Under the pieces are notes generated by a model. The model was not told the origin of the DNA. It saw only the letters and a list, made by a program, of their open reading frames with translations, and did not search any database. From Progne subis subis (lineage: Eukaryota; Chordata; Aves; Passeriformes; Hirundinidae), in the NCBI GenBank assembly GCA_022316685.1, contig JAKJHU010000026.1, positions 5,456,501 through 5,520,500 of the forward strand: DNA of 64,000 nucleotides, read 5' to 3'. The translations under genes were made by a program, and so were the position numbers. Positions 43,401-56,939 of this stretch are shown one piece after another. The stretch's first letter is position 1. Every line of letters starts with the position of its first letter.

Positions 43401-46400
43401 GTGTGCTGATAGCAGAGACCAAATACAGAGTTCACTAAAATTACAGCAATCCTTAGTTTTCAGTAACTTAAGGAAATTAATAGCAGAGAGGAAATTTTTA
43501 TTCACACTCATAAATATATACACTTATGTCTGCATTTCTGTGCAGCTTCTTAGTTGTGAGCCTTTACTGACTGTCACTGGCTATTTGCAACAACCATCAG
43601 CATACTGATGTCTTTTTCAAGCAGAATCTGGTGTTCATGGTAGAAGTTTCTTCCCAGTATTAAGGGATATGCTTGTATTTGTTTTCAGTATGTTCTCTCA
43701 GTACATGCCACTGGCCTGCCTAGGCATCCAGGGCAGTGTGGCCAGCACACACTGGCTGACCCCCACCCTAGGGACGCCCAGAACTAGTGTTTGTCACTCC
43801 GTGGCTGATCCTGCCTTTGGGCAGATGGTATCACACAGCCACAGGTAAGTGAGAGCCACTCACACCCACTCAGGTTAAGTGCCAGCAGGACCAAGCCGGC
43901 CCCTCGGGCACCAGACCCTCTGATCCTGTGTGGTCAGACTTATCAGTGAAAAATTGGCTCATTTTCCTATTTATTTCTTCTTCAAGGCTGAAAGGATAAA
44001 GGGAAGACTGTTAGTGTATGGCAATTCCACAGATAAAGACAATTAATTATTTAACCTTGCTATTTGTACCTCTGCTTTCTCAGAACTGGGTATCTATCAG
44101 TTATGCCATGTGTTATTCACTGAACAGCTCTTGCAGTCAGTCTTCCAAAGACAGCAGCCATCTGTGACCCTGGTACCTCACCCTAACTGTAAATAAATGA
44201 GCACTGTCAGGCTCATAAATGACACAGTCAGGACACTGCTGAGCAGTGGCAGTGTTTTAGTTATCTGCAGCAACAGGACCACTTTCATTCTGAACTCATG
44301 TGACAGTTGAGCTTCACCAGAAGTGCCTGGGACTGTTAACCTAGGTTTTTAATATGGGTCACAGATAGTATTCCTATTACTCTGGTTATTGTTAATAATG
44401 CCTGCAGTAGTTCAGTGACATAATTTCAGCATTACCTCTTTACGCATTTGACTCTAGATAATTTATGACCTACCAAGTGATATATCCCATAGCTATGAAC
44501 TTGGGAACTACTCATAGAAATTTTCTTAGCAACGTATAGGAAGTGATTTCATAGTATACTGTGATTTAAGATGGAGCCTTCATTAAATTCTGCTGCTTTA
44601 CAACTAGAATATTTTGTGTGCGTGTGTGCAATCAATACAGTATCACCTAAAAGCAGTCTCACACAAGTTATTTATAACTTGCTAGCTTTTTCTTTTTTTC
44701 TGTCTCTTCTCAATAAAGTGTAGTAGTCACAATGGAACAGAGTCTAATGCTCTTACATAGTCCTCTTTTGCTCTGCATCACCTTTAGAATTGACTAGCCT
44801 GTCCCAGTTTACCTGATCTACTGGGAATGGCTTACTAGGCAGAAGCCTCTGGTAAAGGTATCTCAGCTTTTCTTCCGCCTCCTCCCCTGAGCACTATGTC
44901 AGGTTAAACCCCAGCAGACTTCCTGTACTGGAGGGAGCAGGGGACTGTCATTAAGAGTAAGCATAAGGAAGCTTAAGGTACCGAGAAAGGGTAATCTTAA
45001 GGCCCTTTTTTTGCTTAAAAAAAACCCCAAAAAACCAGTTCTCATGGGCTCTGACTGGTGTTTTTGTCTTCAGTTGAAACATAGGGCTGGTATCACCTTA
45101 CCTTCTAAGCTTTATCACTCTCTAAAATGCTGTTTACATATGCACATGAGCTATTTTTCTCCTCTGTATACTCTGTGGTGGAAATAGCCTATACAGTTGA
45201 AGTTTTATTATTACCAGAAATAGTTAATTTACCTAAAGATGTTTGCACAAAGTACACATTTAATTCGAGCTTTCCTCCATTTCCCAGCTGCTCCAAACAC
45301 AACTTCTAGATGCAGAGGGAGGTTCAGGTAAGCCTCAAGGTGAAACTGCCATGACCTGAGTGTCTAGCTGAACCGCTCCTTTCAGTTGGGCTACAGCGGA
45401 CTGCTTGAAATGCTCAGGCAGCAGTAGCTCCCATTGAGCTGCTGTTTTTTCCCAAGGATTTCACAGACTGAGCTGTTCTGCAGCCTGCACACACACCTTG
45501 CTCTGTAAACCCAGAAATGCCAGAAAGCAATTGGTTCACTGCACTTGTGGCAGTAAGTGATTAGTTGTAGGTCTCAGCATGTTACAGGAGACAGCTGTGG
45601 TGCAAGTAGTGCCATGTTATAGATAAGCTAAGATCTGCAAAGCTATGAACAACCAGTGCCAGTCAAGCAAGGTATTTTCCAACCTCATTTAAATGTTTAT
45701 TTGCCATGTAAATCCTCTTCAACATTAAAGAAGTTAAAAATTAAGAAACAGATAACCTTTGGAGTGAAATAAAAATTTCATGAGGCAAATAGGTAACTAA
45801 GAGAACATTATAAGAGTTACACTTGAGCACTGCAAAATAACAGGTCTTTCAGGATAGAGTCCTGAAACGTCCCTTCTTGTAAAGGCAAATGGATTTAACA
45901 ATTGCTGCAAAGAAATATTAAAAGAGATTCTAGGAAAAATAAAAAGACCAGATAAAAAAGCCTCCAAATTATTTTAACCCCAAATGAAGTAATTTAACTA
46001 AGTTCATAGGTTGTGTTTTTTTTGTTGGGCATTTTTTTTTTATGTGTGTGTTTGTTTGTTTTTGGTTTTGTTTTGTTTTGGAAGGGGGGAATTAAATGAG
46101 TCAGATAATGATTGCTAAGAACCATTAGTCCTGATAGTGCCTATTTTGCCATATGGATAAACAGGTGTTTGCCAAGGGTGGAAAACAATATGGGGCAAGA
46201 GAATCTTGTACGGCTTTTACATGCATGAGTCAGTGTGGGCCAGGTGGATCAGCAAAACATTTAAACATACTAATGGCAGCAAAAGACCTTGGTCTAACAA
46301 AATACAGTATTTCTAAACTGAAATATATTGCTGCATGATGTCCATGTTGAGCACTTCTGTATTTGCTGTCATGATGGACTGGAGTGCCAAAATACCAGTC

Positions 46401-47257
46401 TCAAATGGGGTCTCAAATGTTCCAGTTATGCCAATCTCAAACATGACAATGGCATCACATCAAAAGATTCTTAAAGAATATAAATTCCATGCAAATTACA
46501 GGCAGAAAACTATCAAGCACTGTGTTTTATAATGCAGTGAGTAGTCTTTATCTAATGGCACAGATGATATTCCTTTTCAGGACAGATTGTTTAACACATT
46601 TCTATATGTGGCAAAAAAAAAACCAAAAAAAAAAAAAACCAAAAAACCCAACCAACCAAACAAAAAAGCTATTTATTGACTCTGCAAGCATATTTTTAAA
46701 TATTCTATTTTTTCCCTTTTCCTGTTTTTGCTGTGACATCTACGTAAAAAATATTAGAAAATACCAATGCAGGATTGCTTGCTTCATCTATTTTCTCTTT
46801 TTACACAAAGGATTGTGTTCAACTTTCCATACCTAACTAATATACAATAAACTTAGGAGTAAGAGGCAGATTTTGTACTAGCTAACTTTTGAGAAGTAAA
46901 ATTCCTTTAGAAGACCACAAAGTTATTCCCATTAGAAAAGAAAGGCCGTTCATCATATAAAAATAGCAGGAGAAAAGCAGCCTCTCTCTTAATTAAACTC
47001 ATCTAAAATAATTTAATACAGATAGAATAAAATTAATAATGACACACATGTCATTCCTTTTCATAGTGAGAGAGGTCTCATCTACCCAGTCAACAATCTC
47101 TATAGCAGCTATTTCTTAACCCAGAAAGTAATAAGCTATTTATTTCCTGTCGAAATGCAGGCAGCATGCCTGGAAAGAAGAAAAATAGAATTCCACGTAG
47201 GTGATAACAATTGCCATTAACAGCTCCTGTGCAGGGAAATAAATTGATTTTTTTTTT

Positions 47258-47260
<3 letters not shown>

Positions 47261-47292
<32 letters not shown>
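47261..47292. repeat. T32 homopolymer
   Basis: T-run preceded by T11-GA. Read on the minus strand it could be a retrocopy tail, but the adjoining sequence is not recognised. Confidence 0.9.
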
Positions 47293-47293
<1 letters not shown>

Positions 47294-49622
47294 GTCAAAA
47301 ATACTGTATGTCACTTCTTTTGTACATTACAAAGGCTGCATGGCTTTTATTTCAAAACAGGTGGGAATGATCAAAAAAAAAGTTCCCTCATTCTTATTTA
47401 TCTTCTATCACAGAAATCTATCTACCCACTGAAATCTCATTCCTGCCTTAATTTAGATACCCTTTGCCAACTTGTTGCAGAATTTCTCACTATTGTAGGT
47501 GAGCAGCAAAATTGCAAGAATAGTAAAAGGCAAAGCTGAATTTAAAACATTTCATAAAGGACATGGGAGGCAAGAAAGGGCAGTGATACAAATGCTGAGT
47601 CACCCCAGAAGTAAGACCATTTGTGATTCAAGAAAACAATCTAAAATAAAAGAAATATAAAACAATATATATTGAAAACAATATAAAATATATCCTACCA
47701 AGATCCAGATGGGATTCACTAACTGAATCTAGGTAGACAAAATTGACCTGCAAATGTACTTTCAAAAGCAAAGATCTATCTGAGGTTAAAAGCAACAACA
47801 AAAACTCCCAGTCACAAAACCAAACAGAAGACTTCCCCCCACACATATACTGTATCCAACTCAACACAAATTAGACAAAGCTTTCCTGTGGATCTTCCTC
47901 CTGCGTTTGTCCTTTACCTACTATTGGCTGGATTAAGGACATGTAGTGATCAATGGGATGCTAACACTCTGCTTCCCATCTAGAAAACAGAGATGATGGT
48001 ATGCCTAGAAAAGAAAGATCCCTAGTGACAGACTGAATATACCTGAACCAGACAGGCTTGTTCCCATTTAATAATTTATAACCCACCACTAAGTCAATAA
48101 TCAGGATGTATACATAATAATTCAAACCAAAGAGCAGTGTTATTTCATGAAAGCTGAATTTATTTGACAATTTTAATCTTGGAATGCAGGAATAATGGCA
48201 TGCAGACTGCACAGGAAAAGGTTGTCAGGTTCCTTATGCTAGCAAAGAGTGCTCCCTTTCTCTGCTAGGTAGAAAGTTTTTAGAATCTCTTTACACTCTT
48301 TTTTTTTTTTTTTTTTTTTGAGGTGAAAATGGCTACAGCTTGTGGTCATGGAACACAATCCAACCCTGTCAGTAGAGCTGTGACATGAGCATTTCCAGGT
48401 ATTATCTGAAATGTTAAATTCAAATAGTTTTTCAATCTCTCAACAGGAGATAAGATTTATGCTCAGATTTTAAGAAATAACAATCACTCAGTGTAAAATC
48501 CTCTTAATAATTCTTACGTGTGGATATTTTGTGCCACTAGGATGACTGGTTATTTTCCAGAAACCACAAGGACATTCCTGTTGAATATCCTACCAGGTCC
48601 TGTTGAGATGAATGTGCAACTGACCTGTATTATGTCAATATATAGCTGCAGTGTTCTGCCCTTCAAATATAAATAGACACCTCTAGCTACAGCAGAAATA
48701 AAATATCAGAATAGCTCATAGTGGTCCAAGGAACAGTGTAACAAAACTTAGAAAAATATCGTCAACAAATCAACAAAACCAACAAAACAAAAAGAATTAA
48801 AGAAAAGCATCCTTTGTTTTATTTCTTCCTCTTATAAGAAAATGACTGTATCACACACTTTGAGCTGTGACAAACTTTGTTTTGTGTCTTATTAATAGGT
48901 ACAAGCTCCAATCAAAGACTAACATCATGCTGTGTTGACCAGCAGAACTCATTCTCAAATAGCTAGGTCAGTGAAAATAGGTCAGAGTTTTCTTTTTTCT
49001 AGCCTCCACCTTGTACCACTATGAAAAGCTCCTTTCTCCTAATGGAAAGGTCTTTTAGTGGAGATTCAGCCAAGAAAGAAGGCTGAAAGTGGGAATATGA
49101 ACTATCAGTTTAAAGGCAAAGAACACACACACAAAAAGAGGCCATGAAAGGCAGGAACAGTGGATGAAGAGGGCTGTACTGGGGCAAAGGAGAAAGGAGC
49201 AATGCTCACCTTGCAGAACCTCTGGTAGTGGAAGTTCTTGCCTTTTGGTGCAGACTCTGGAAGGGGAATGCCACAGTAAAATAGTTAGGAAGAATTAATT
49301 AAGGACAATGGTTTCCGGCAGTCATGAGCTCACCCTGTTCTGTAGTTTACATTCTCATTGAAGTTATCTCTGCACAGTTCTGTTCTATGGTTTTGTATCA
49401 TTCTCAAATATTTAAAGAACATCCACTGTTTTGCCTATTGTCAAAACAAAATTCACGTACTACTATTCCACTTAAGGATTCTATAAATTTTAACTGGCTA
49501 GCAAATAGCCATGATGTACCTAAGTGTTTTCTGGCATAATTATGCTGAAGTTTATTATAAACCTGAAAGTTGTGCTAGGTTTCTTAGAAATGCTAGCTTT
49601 GTTGTTTGTGGTGTTCCCAGCT

Positions 49623-49758
49623 TCATCTCATCTCATCTCATCTCATCTCATCTCATCTCATCATCTCATCTCATCTCATCTCATCTCATCTCATCTCATC
49701 TCATCTCATCTCATCTCATCTCATCTCATCTCATCTCATCTATCTCATCTCATCATCT
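49623..49758. repeat. (CATCT)n pentanucleotide array
   Basis: About 27 units of CATCT with two short phase breaks (near 49,661 and 49,740) that split it into three blocks. Like any stop-free pentamer it yields artefact frames, here rich in Ile-Ser-Ser-His-Leu. Confidence 0.95.
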
Positions 49759-50589
49759 GCATTTCATAAACCAAGTTGTGATAACCTCTGTCTAATGCTA
49801 TCCTTTCTATACTTGACCAGTTACTCAAGAACAATTGATTTTTTATTCTATTTGCATCCCATTCACCCTCCTTCATAGCTGTGAGTAATATTTGGAAAGA
49901 TACATATAAATCACTGTGATTTAAATTATTAATATTATTATTGTCTAAACATTCCCAATTTTAGTTAATTCATAATGAATGTTTCCATCTGACTGGAATA
50001 TTGCATGGAGTCAATGGAGTTGCTGTTTGACCAGAAATTCTCTCCAGTCTGTCAAATAGGTACAAGAAAATTTCATGAGGTACAGCAATACACCCAGTTT
50101 TTACTACACACAATATAATACAGGCCAGACAGTAAATATTCTTCATCCTTTACAAGATCACATTTTCAGATTTTTTGTTTATTAAAACTCTATGTTTAAA
50201 CATGAATCACTGTGGAAAAAAATACAGAGAAGGTATGCAAAATCAAGGTAAGAAATGTTTTCTCCCATATTTCTGTTCTTTCTTGAGTATTGATGAATAC
50301 CAAATAAAAAGCAATTCAAATGCACACAGAGTGTTTTGGTATAGTAGGAAATGGTAAGACAGAAAGCATATGTTCTAGAATATTAACAGAAATAATTGTC
50401 AATGTGAGTATCATGATGAATAATGTTTCTGTTTGCACAAGAAACGTGCTCAGATGATTTTTGTGTTCTTGATGAGATACTAGAGCACTGTTCAATTAAA
50501 TTAATCAATACCTGGCAGGAAATGGTAACACGTCAAAAAACATTAATCAAAGGTTGGATAAACAAAATGAGCTTTACTGGAAACAGTAC
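49759..50589. other. Unique AT-rich DNA
   Basis: Nothing recognised. Confidence 0.5.
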
Positions 50590-50718
50590 TCATCTAATAT
50601 GATTAAAAGACTTGTAGATGTGGCACTTAGGGAAGTGGTGGACTTGGCAGTATGGGTTAACGGTTGGACTCAATGATCTTAAAGGGCTTTTCCAACCTTA
50701 ACAATTCCATGATCCCAA
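50590..50718 (+). mobile_element. CR1 LINE 3' fragment
   Basis: About 130 bp ending 'ggttggactcaatgatctta', 'ttttccaacctt' and 'ttccatgatcc', the avian CR1 3' end in plus orientation. Confidence 0.9.
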
Positions 50719-52171
50719 TCCATCTGAATCATGAATCTTATAAAATTGTTCTATGACTCACTTCAGTACAACTACAGGAATCAGTTAGCATAATGTCATC
50801 ACAGCTCGTCCTTCTCCAGTTTGCATTTCAAATGTTTAATTGGCTCCTGTGCAGTAGATGGCACATACAATCCTCTGCAGGCTGGAAGCATCAGTTTCTC
50901 AATGAGAAGCTGCACCCAAAGCTGCCTAATCGCCCCTGTCACTCTAGAAGGTAATTAAAAGTCTTCTCACTTTGGAACTTAGCCAGTAGAAAAGCATACA
51001 GAATACTCTACTTGTAAAATGAGGAATAAAGGTCATACTTTGAAGGAGGAATAATAATATTTTGCAATTACATAACGCCTTTTCTTCAGGGATTTTAAGT
51101 AAATTAATAGGCATTAATTAATAGAACCTTGTAAATTCCCTAGAAAATACTTGTGCTGCTCATTATAAGAGAAGACAAAAAGGAATTCAATACCTCATTT
51201 CCACAAGATCATTCGTTCTGGATGTCTCAGTATTGGTGAATTTAGTTGGATTACTGTGTTGGAGGAACAGCTGAGCATTTCTGGTCCTACAAAAATGAGA
51301 TTTATTTTCATGCTCAGCATCTCTGAAAGTTGGACTTTGGCTAAGAGACAGAAAATTGAAAATGAACCTGGTGCCAGGCAAAAGTTTGCTGCTAATGAAG
51401 ACAGAGTAACAGATAAAGCTATTATATTGTAATAATGTTAAACATAAATGTAAAAAACATTTTTTGTTCATTTTGGGACACTTAAAGTTATCTTTCTACT
51501 CAAAATGTTTGAAGAAAACCATATATTGATATTTTGACTGGTCATCTAATTAAGATATGTGTTACAGTTATTCAGAGGAATTCTGTGACAAATTTCTTTT
51601 CTGCAACATTTGGATGAGTCTCAGCTATTAACAGAACAGTCATGACTATAAAACAGCAAATGTCTTATAAGCACTCTATAGTGAAGTTTTAACATCTACT
51701 GTTTAATTTTTTTTTTTTTTTTCAGTTATTCTTTGGGTAAAACATCTAATATAGTTTTTAAATTACCCATCTAGTATATGAATGTATAAACCCCAAAAGA
51801 TTTTAAAGACAGAAGTTATTTTGTTAACACAGTAGCAATGTGTATGTGCATCTCCTTTATAAAGATGGGTTTTTTGCAGAAGAATAAAATAAATGAAACT
51901 CAACACAGTTTAGCACAGATGTAATATTCATCTCTACAATTCACTAATTTAAAGACAAATAGGGTTTTTAAAGAGTGCTCTAAAAGTGACTAGAAGCATC
52001 CTGAATGGATAATTTTTATTCAGGACATATGCATTGTACCAGTCATAAGCCATTATCCCTAAAAAAGGCCTTTTGCCCCCGCACTTTCTTCTTCCTGCCT
52101 TGCAAGAAAAGCAGTGATATAGGGTCAAGGTTTTTCTCATATGAAGAATTTGTTTGTTTTCCTACAAACGC

Positions 52172-52174
52172 TTT

Positions 52175-52205
<31 letters not shown>
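52172..52205. repeat. T10-A24 tract
   Basis: A T-run joined directly to an A-run; self-complementary over ten base pairs. Confidence 0.9.
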
Positions 52206-55200
52206 GTCAAATTTCAATCAAAACTTTTGCAACTGGAGAAATTTTGGAAGATGTCCTGTCACATACATGTCTAAAAGCATACAAGCTTTTTGGTCAAAGA
52301 ACACCTTTTAAAGTGTGTGATTATTATTTCTAACAATAATTACCGAGGTTAATAAGGTTTTAGAAAATTAAATAGTATATATTTAATGCAGTAAGTTTAA
52401 ATATGATGAGTAGTAATAGGACACAGTTCACCATGGAAAATTACCACTACTAATTAAAGAAATCATTTAGGCATCAATACTTAATGACTTTCCACAACTA
52501 GCTCAAAGATGACAAAAGTCAACTTTAACAGTTCTTTGCCCCACCTCATTTTTTTTTTTTTTTTCATTTTAGCTCCTTAGAAGTCAAGTTAGAAAAAATA
52601 AAAAATCAATTCCCACAATTTTTTAATATGATTTATTAAGGAAATCTTTCTAAAATTTGAGAGGAGTTCAAAATCCTGTTAAGAAAAAGAAAACTGTCAG
52701 AAAGACATCTTTCACTAAATGTGAAAGCAAAATAGTAGGGAAATTTAAGAAATGTGTACTGAAAATAGCAGCTACTAGGTATATGCTGCATAATCATTAA
52801 CCAAACCACACATTGATATCTGAAGTTTTGAAAAGGCATGGAGGTTCCTTCTTATGAGTGGAAACAAATTAACAACTTGCTTCTGAAAGACAGAAGTAAT
52901 TTGTCCTCTTGCTCTATTCTTTTGTTGACTTTATCCTGACTTGGAGCTCACCTGATTAAGTCAGTAAAATTGCAGAAAACTGATCCAGATAAAAAGGGCT
53001 TTTCTGTTTTAAGGAGTGCATGCTAGTTCCCTTGATAATTTAGAAAATTTAATTAATTACTTTATGTTCATATAAGCTTCAGAATTGGTTTATGACATAG
53101 ACTAGGAAAAAAAAAAAAATCTGCAGTTCAGAATTTGGGAATAAGTTCTTTTGGTGGAAGTAAGCTGTCCATTCAGTTGTAATAGGAAATAGCACACTGA
53201 GAACACATATTCTTTCCCCTCAGTAGTTTATGGAATAAAGAATTGCAAAACTTTCCTAAATGGATTAGGTCATTCCCTCTTTCCCTCACGTTCTTTTTTG
53301 TTGCTGTTTTAAACTTAACTCAGAGAGGAAAAAGACCTGTCAGATACAACAGAGTTGATAAGCATCAGGGGAAGTAATCTTTTAGTACAAATTTCACTCT
53401 CACAAGGAATTTATTGTGAACAAGCAATAAACAACTAACTATTAGCACTATGGTGAAGCTATATTTATTTGTTACTGTTATTTTAGTGTGTAATGAATTG
53501 CCTTTTGCACTGAGGATTTTAACAGTTTTAAAACAAGAAACTGTTTCAATTGTGCATAACTGAATTCATGAGCTAGTTTACAGTGTAGAAAGTGATCAGA
53601 AGGCATCAATTCACACATTTAAGATTTTTTACTATTCAATGGGCCTGTCTCAAAACAATTCCTTTAAAGCTTACCTGATTTTAATGTTTGTATATTTGGG
53701 GCATTTTTAAGTTGTTGATTTTAGGTTGCTGTGTCCTTTTTTTTAACTGATCTTATATTTTTTATGAGAACAAATGAGTTAAGTGTATTTATTCAGATGA
53801 CAGAAATTATAACGTCTCATAGATCAGTGTAGGATTCACTACAGATTTGCCATACTAAGTTTAGGGTCACTTCCAAGACAGATGATAAAACAACTTGCAC
53901 AATCTCTGTTAGAGTTTACCACAAAGAATGCAAAAAGGGCAGGAATGCTGATGATGCTAATTCTCCCAGTATTTTTTTCCTTTAGTGCCTTGGGCTTGGC
54001 ATGATTTTGCCTTGCTCAAGAGGTGCTCTGTGCATGGAACAGGCCTCTTCTTTCAGGTCTCCATCCACACTCTCCCCAGCCATACTTGCCTAGGGCCTGG
54101 GCCTTCCCACAGCCTTCCCACAGCCTTTCTAGAACAGATGTCTCTTGTAAATGGACTACAGTTCCTTCCTCGCTAGTTAAGCATTCATATTTTGGCATGT
54201 AGAGTAGGGAATAGGTCTTCAGTTTTAGTTTCTGAAACTCAGTCTTTACCATTTTTTTCATAACCTCTTTGATGCTGGGCTTTGAAGATTTGAACCACCA
54301 TATTTTCAAAGGCATGTCTGAATATATTTCTGTTTGCAAAGGCACCCACTCAAGGTTGCATGGGGTTTTTTTGTACCCAAAGTAATAAAACTGCCTGTTG
54401 CATATTTGAAGAAATCAGCTGGGAAATGAGGGAACATTCATCAACCTAGTCCTCACCTTTAAAGGTCCACCTTTCACTTCCAAGCTGACACATTCACACC
54501 ATACTCACTGCAAGAGTGCCTTTATGGTGTCAGTGTTTTCTAGCTGGTATTGACCTAGGTGACCATTTGCCATGCATTGTGAATATTTGCAGATGCTCAT
54601 TTTTAATATGAAAGTTAAGTAGCATTTTTGCTTATTGTTAAATTCAGATGCTAGTGTAAAATTGAAGTACTATTTTTGTAATTAGTGATTTTGAGATAAG
54701 GCCTGAGGCAGTTGTATTGACTCATTGTGAATTGTTGAAAAATGTAGGTTGTCTTCTGTATGGGTTTTTTTATTGGATTTTATAAGACAGAAAATCTGAC
54801 ATTGCCATGTGGTGAAATTTAGTTAGTGTTAAAGTTATCTATAGATCAGTTTTTCAAAGTGGTAGGTTTATTTTACTTTCTGTGTGGACTTAAGTGACTT
54901 ACAACTCATTCATCTTCTGGTCTTATGCACACAAAATGGAAAGGACATTGACAAGTATGAAGGCTATGAGAGCTTTAGCAATTTCTTATGTTTCATTAAA
55001 ACTTGGTCAAATGCAATCATTGCAAGACAAATAGGGCACCATTAAAAGCTTGCATTTGCAAGGTGTATCATTTTCAGTACTATTATAGTACTCTAATAGG
55101 AATTTGTGAAATTAGGCAGTGAAGATTTGTGATCTCTACTCAATAACGTTTCAAACATTATACATGTTAAATTAATGCTACTACTCAAACCAAACAGGAA

Positions 55201-55782
55201 ATTCTCTTTGCCCAAATGAGAAAAAAAAAAAAAATACATAAAACTGTAAAAGAGACAAGGTGACAGTCATTATGCTTTCTGCTTATGTTATATTAAAGTA
55301 GCTGATGTATAATAGCATATTTCATATATTTTTAATCCTGCTTTCTGAAGGCATGTAATTTTTTGTGATCTTGGAATACACATATTCCTCCTTTTTGGTA
55401 ATTCAAATCTACTGAAGCCAGCAGTAAGCTGTTAACTTTCCCTCTTCACTGGTTTGTTTTGGGTTGTTTTTTTGTTTGCTTTTTTTTTCCATAAAAGATC
55501 CATTCAGAAGTTCATGTTGGGTGTGAGACATGATTTTTACAGTGAGGTTGGCCTCAATCTTGTACAAATTCTGAGTCATGTAACATTATAATAAAGGACT
55601 GCTTGAAAAGAGAGTGCAAGTGTTGCTGAACAGAATCATCATATATTTTCAAATATATAGATATTGCCAAAAATCAGATATTCTTCAAATGCTCATTCTT
55701 TTTATGGATAATTTCTCATAAATCACTCTAATTTTGTACAGTAATGATTTCTGGTTCACAACTAATTTAGATGGAGGGGTTT

Positions 55783-55870
55783 TTTATTTTTGTTTTTGGG
55801 TTTTTTTGTTTGTTTGTTTGTTTGTTTTTGTTTTGGTTTGGTTTGGTTTGGGGTTTTTTGGGTTTTTTTC
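55783..55870. repeat. T/G-rich (TTTG)n, (GGTTT)n
   Basis: Mixed T/G low-complexity stretch with TTTG and GGTTT units; a source of artefact Phe/Leu/Gly frames. Confidence 0.85.
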
Positions 55871-56044
55871 CCTGCTATTTAATTATTTGCTTTTTCTCTA
55901 CCAGAAATTTGGTAAATTTTAAATCTAGCACTTATATAGCAGATCTGTACCACAGGCTAGTCATTGCCCAGAAATCTTGCAGTCTGTGTGGACTGCTAGT
56001 ATCTTAGGTTGTCTGCATGTGCACTCATGTAGCTGGTATGGTTG

Positions 56045-56440
56045 GGATAGTTAATTTTCATCACAGTAGCCAGCATGGGAGTATGTTTTAGATTGTGCTG
56101 AAAACAGTGTTGATAACACAGGGATGTTATTGCTGAGAAGTGCTTGCACAGCATCAAAGACTTTCCTGCTTTTCACACAATCCCAGTAGCAAACCAGCTG
56201 TTGGTACACAAGAATCTGAGGGAGGATGCATCCAGGAAAGCTGATCCCAACTGACCAAACTTCCATACCATGTGGCATCATTCTCAGCATATGAAGGAGG
56301 AGGAAGCAGGGGACATTTGGAGCTGGACATTTGGAGCTGGGACATTTGCCTTCCCAAGCCCCCATTATGTTTGAGGGAGCCCTGATTTCCTCACGAAGTT
56401 GCTGCCTGCCATGTGCAATCTGCTCTGCTGGAAATGCCAA
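56045..56440 (+). mobile_element. Old avian ERVL LTR fragment
   Basis: About 400 bp that follow, with decay, a well-known avian LTR. Recognisable pieces are 'agattgtgctgaaaacagtg', 'gataacacagggatgttatt', 'gctgatcccaactgaccaa', 'ccataccatgtggcatcatt' and 'ggagccctgatttcct'. Both termini are lost. A 14-bp tandem 'ggacatttggagct' occurs near 56,312-56,340. A 129-codon minus-strand frame crosses it but is antisense to the LTR and has no motif. The family identity is from memory of the repeat, not from a search. Confidence 0.7.
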
Positions 56441-56540
56441 CTTGTCTTAGTACATTATGGTGATACTAAGTGAAAGGAGAAGTGAGCAACTCCTCATAAA
56501 GAACCTGGGCACCAACTGGATAACTAAGTGTTTGTGCCCA

Positions 56541-56591
56541 GGGAGAGAGAAAGAGAGGGGGGGGGGAGAGAGAGAGGTGGTGGGAGAGAGA

Positions 56592-56639
<48 letters not shown>

Positions 56640-56640
56640 A
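56541..56640. repeat. (GA)n with G10 run
   Basis: About 100 bp of purine: GA repeats, a run of ten G near 56,557-56,566, then a clean (GA)n. Only 'gtggtg' and a few single bases interrupt it. Confidence 0.95.
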
Positions 56641-56939
56641 CTGGCTATCAATCACAGGAATTTTCCCCAGCCAGGGACATACTGTTCTCCCAAGGCAACC
56701 TCATTTTCTGTATAAACTTAAAGCCTCTGTTAACAATTACATAATCACATATGCCATGCTTTAGCTTCTGCCTACGGTAACTTCTTAGGTCACTAAATAG
56801 TGTTTGGATGACCATGGATTACGGTAATGATCATGCCACTCTTAGCCATCCTGTTAACCACAGTTGTTGCAGTCCAGAGTCTGCTTTCAGATGACAAACT
56901 TTGGAGTCCAACTGGAAACAGGAGTAATACTGTGTCAAG

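Larger units (their letters stand above)
41782..49622. other. Unique AT-rich DNA, no gene seen
   Basis: 7.8 kb with no supported gene. Low-complexity tracts: A31 at 43,368-43,398, T/G-rich at 46,010-46,085, A/C-rich at 46,613-46,668, T32 at 47,261-47,292 and T20 near 48,300. A GC-richer patch at about 43,690-43,945 stands out, but I cannot assign it. Frames of 115 and 94 codons are carried by the low-complexity tracts. Confidence 0.55.
50719..56044. other. Unique AT-rich DNA, no gene seen
   Basis: 5.3 kb without a recognised gene. T10-A24 at 52,172-52,205 can fold on itself. T-runs occur at 51,708-51,722 and 52,551-52,564, and a (TTTG)n/(GGTTT)n stretch at 55,783-55,870. The 109-codon frame at 54,016-54,345 (minus) shows no domain. 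Confidence 0.55.

Noticed and set aside
46153..46532. Possible processed pseudogene at 46,150-46,530
   Set aside because: The two short frames resemble no protein that I can name, and there is no poly-A tail or duplication at the edges.
49511..49878. Ile-Ser-Ser-His-Leu repeat frames
   Set aside because: Artefact of the CATCT array, open in all three frames.
56051..56440. 129-codon minus-strand frame as a host gene
   Set aside because: It is antisense to a recognisable old avian LTR and shows no domain.
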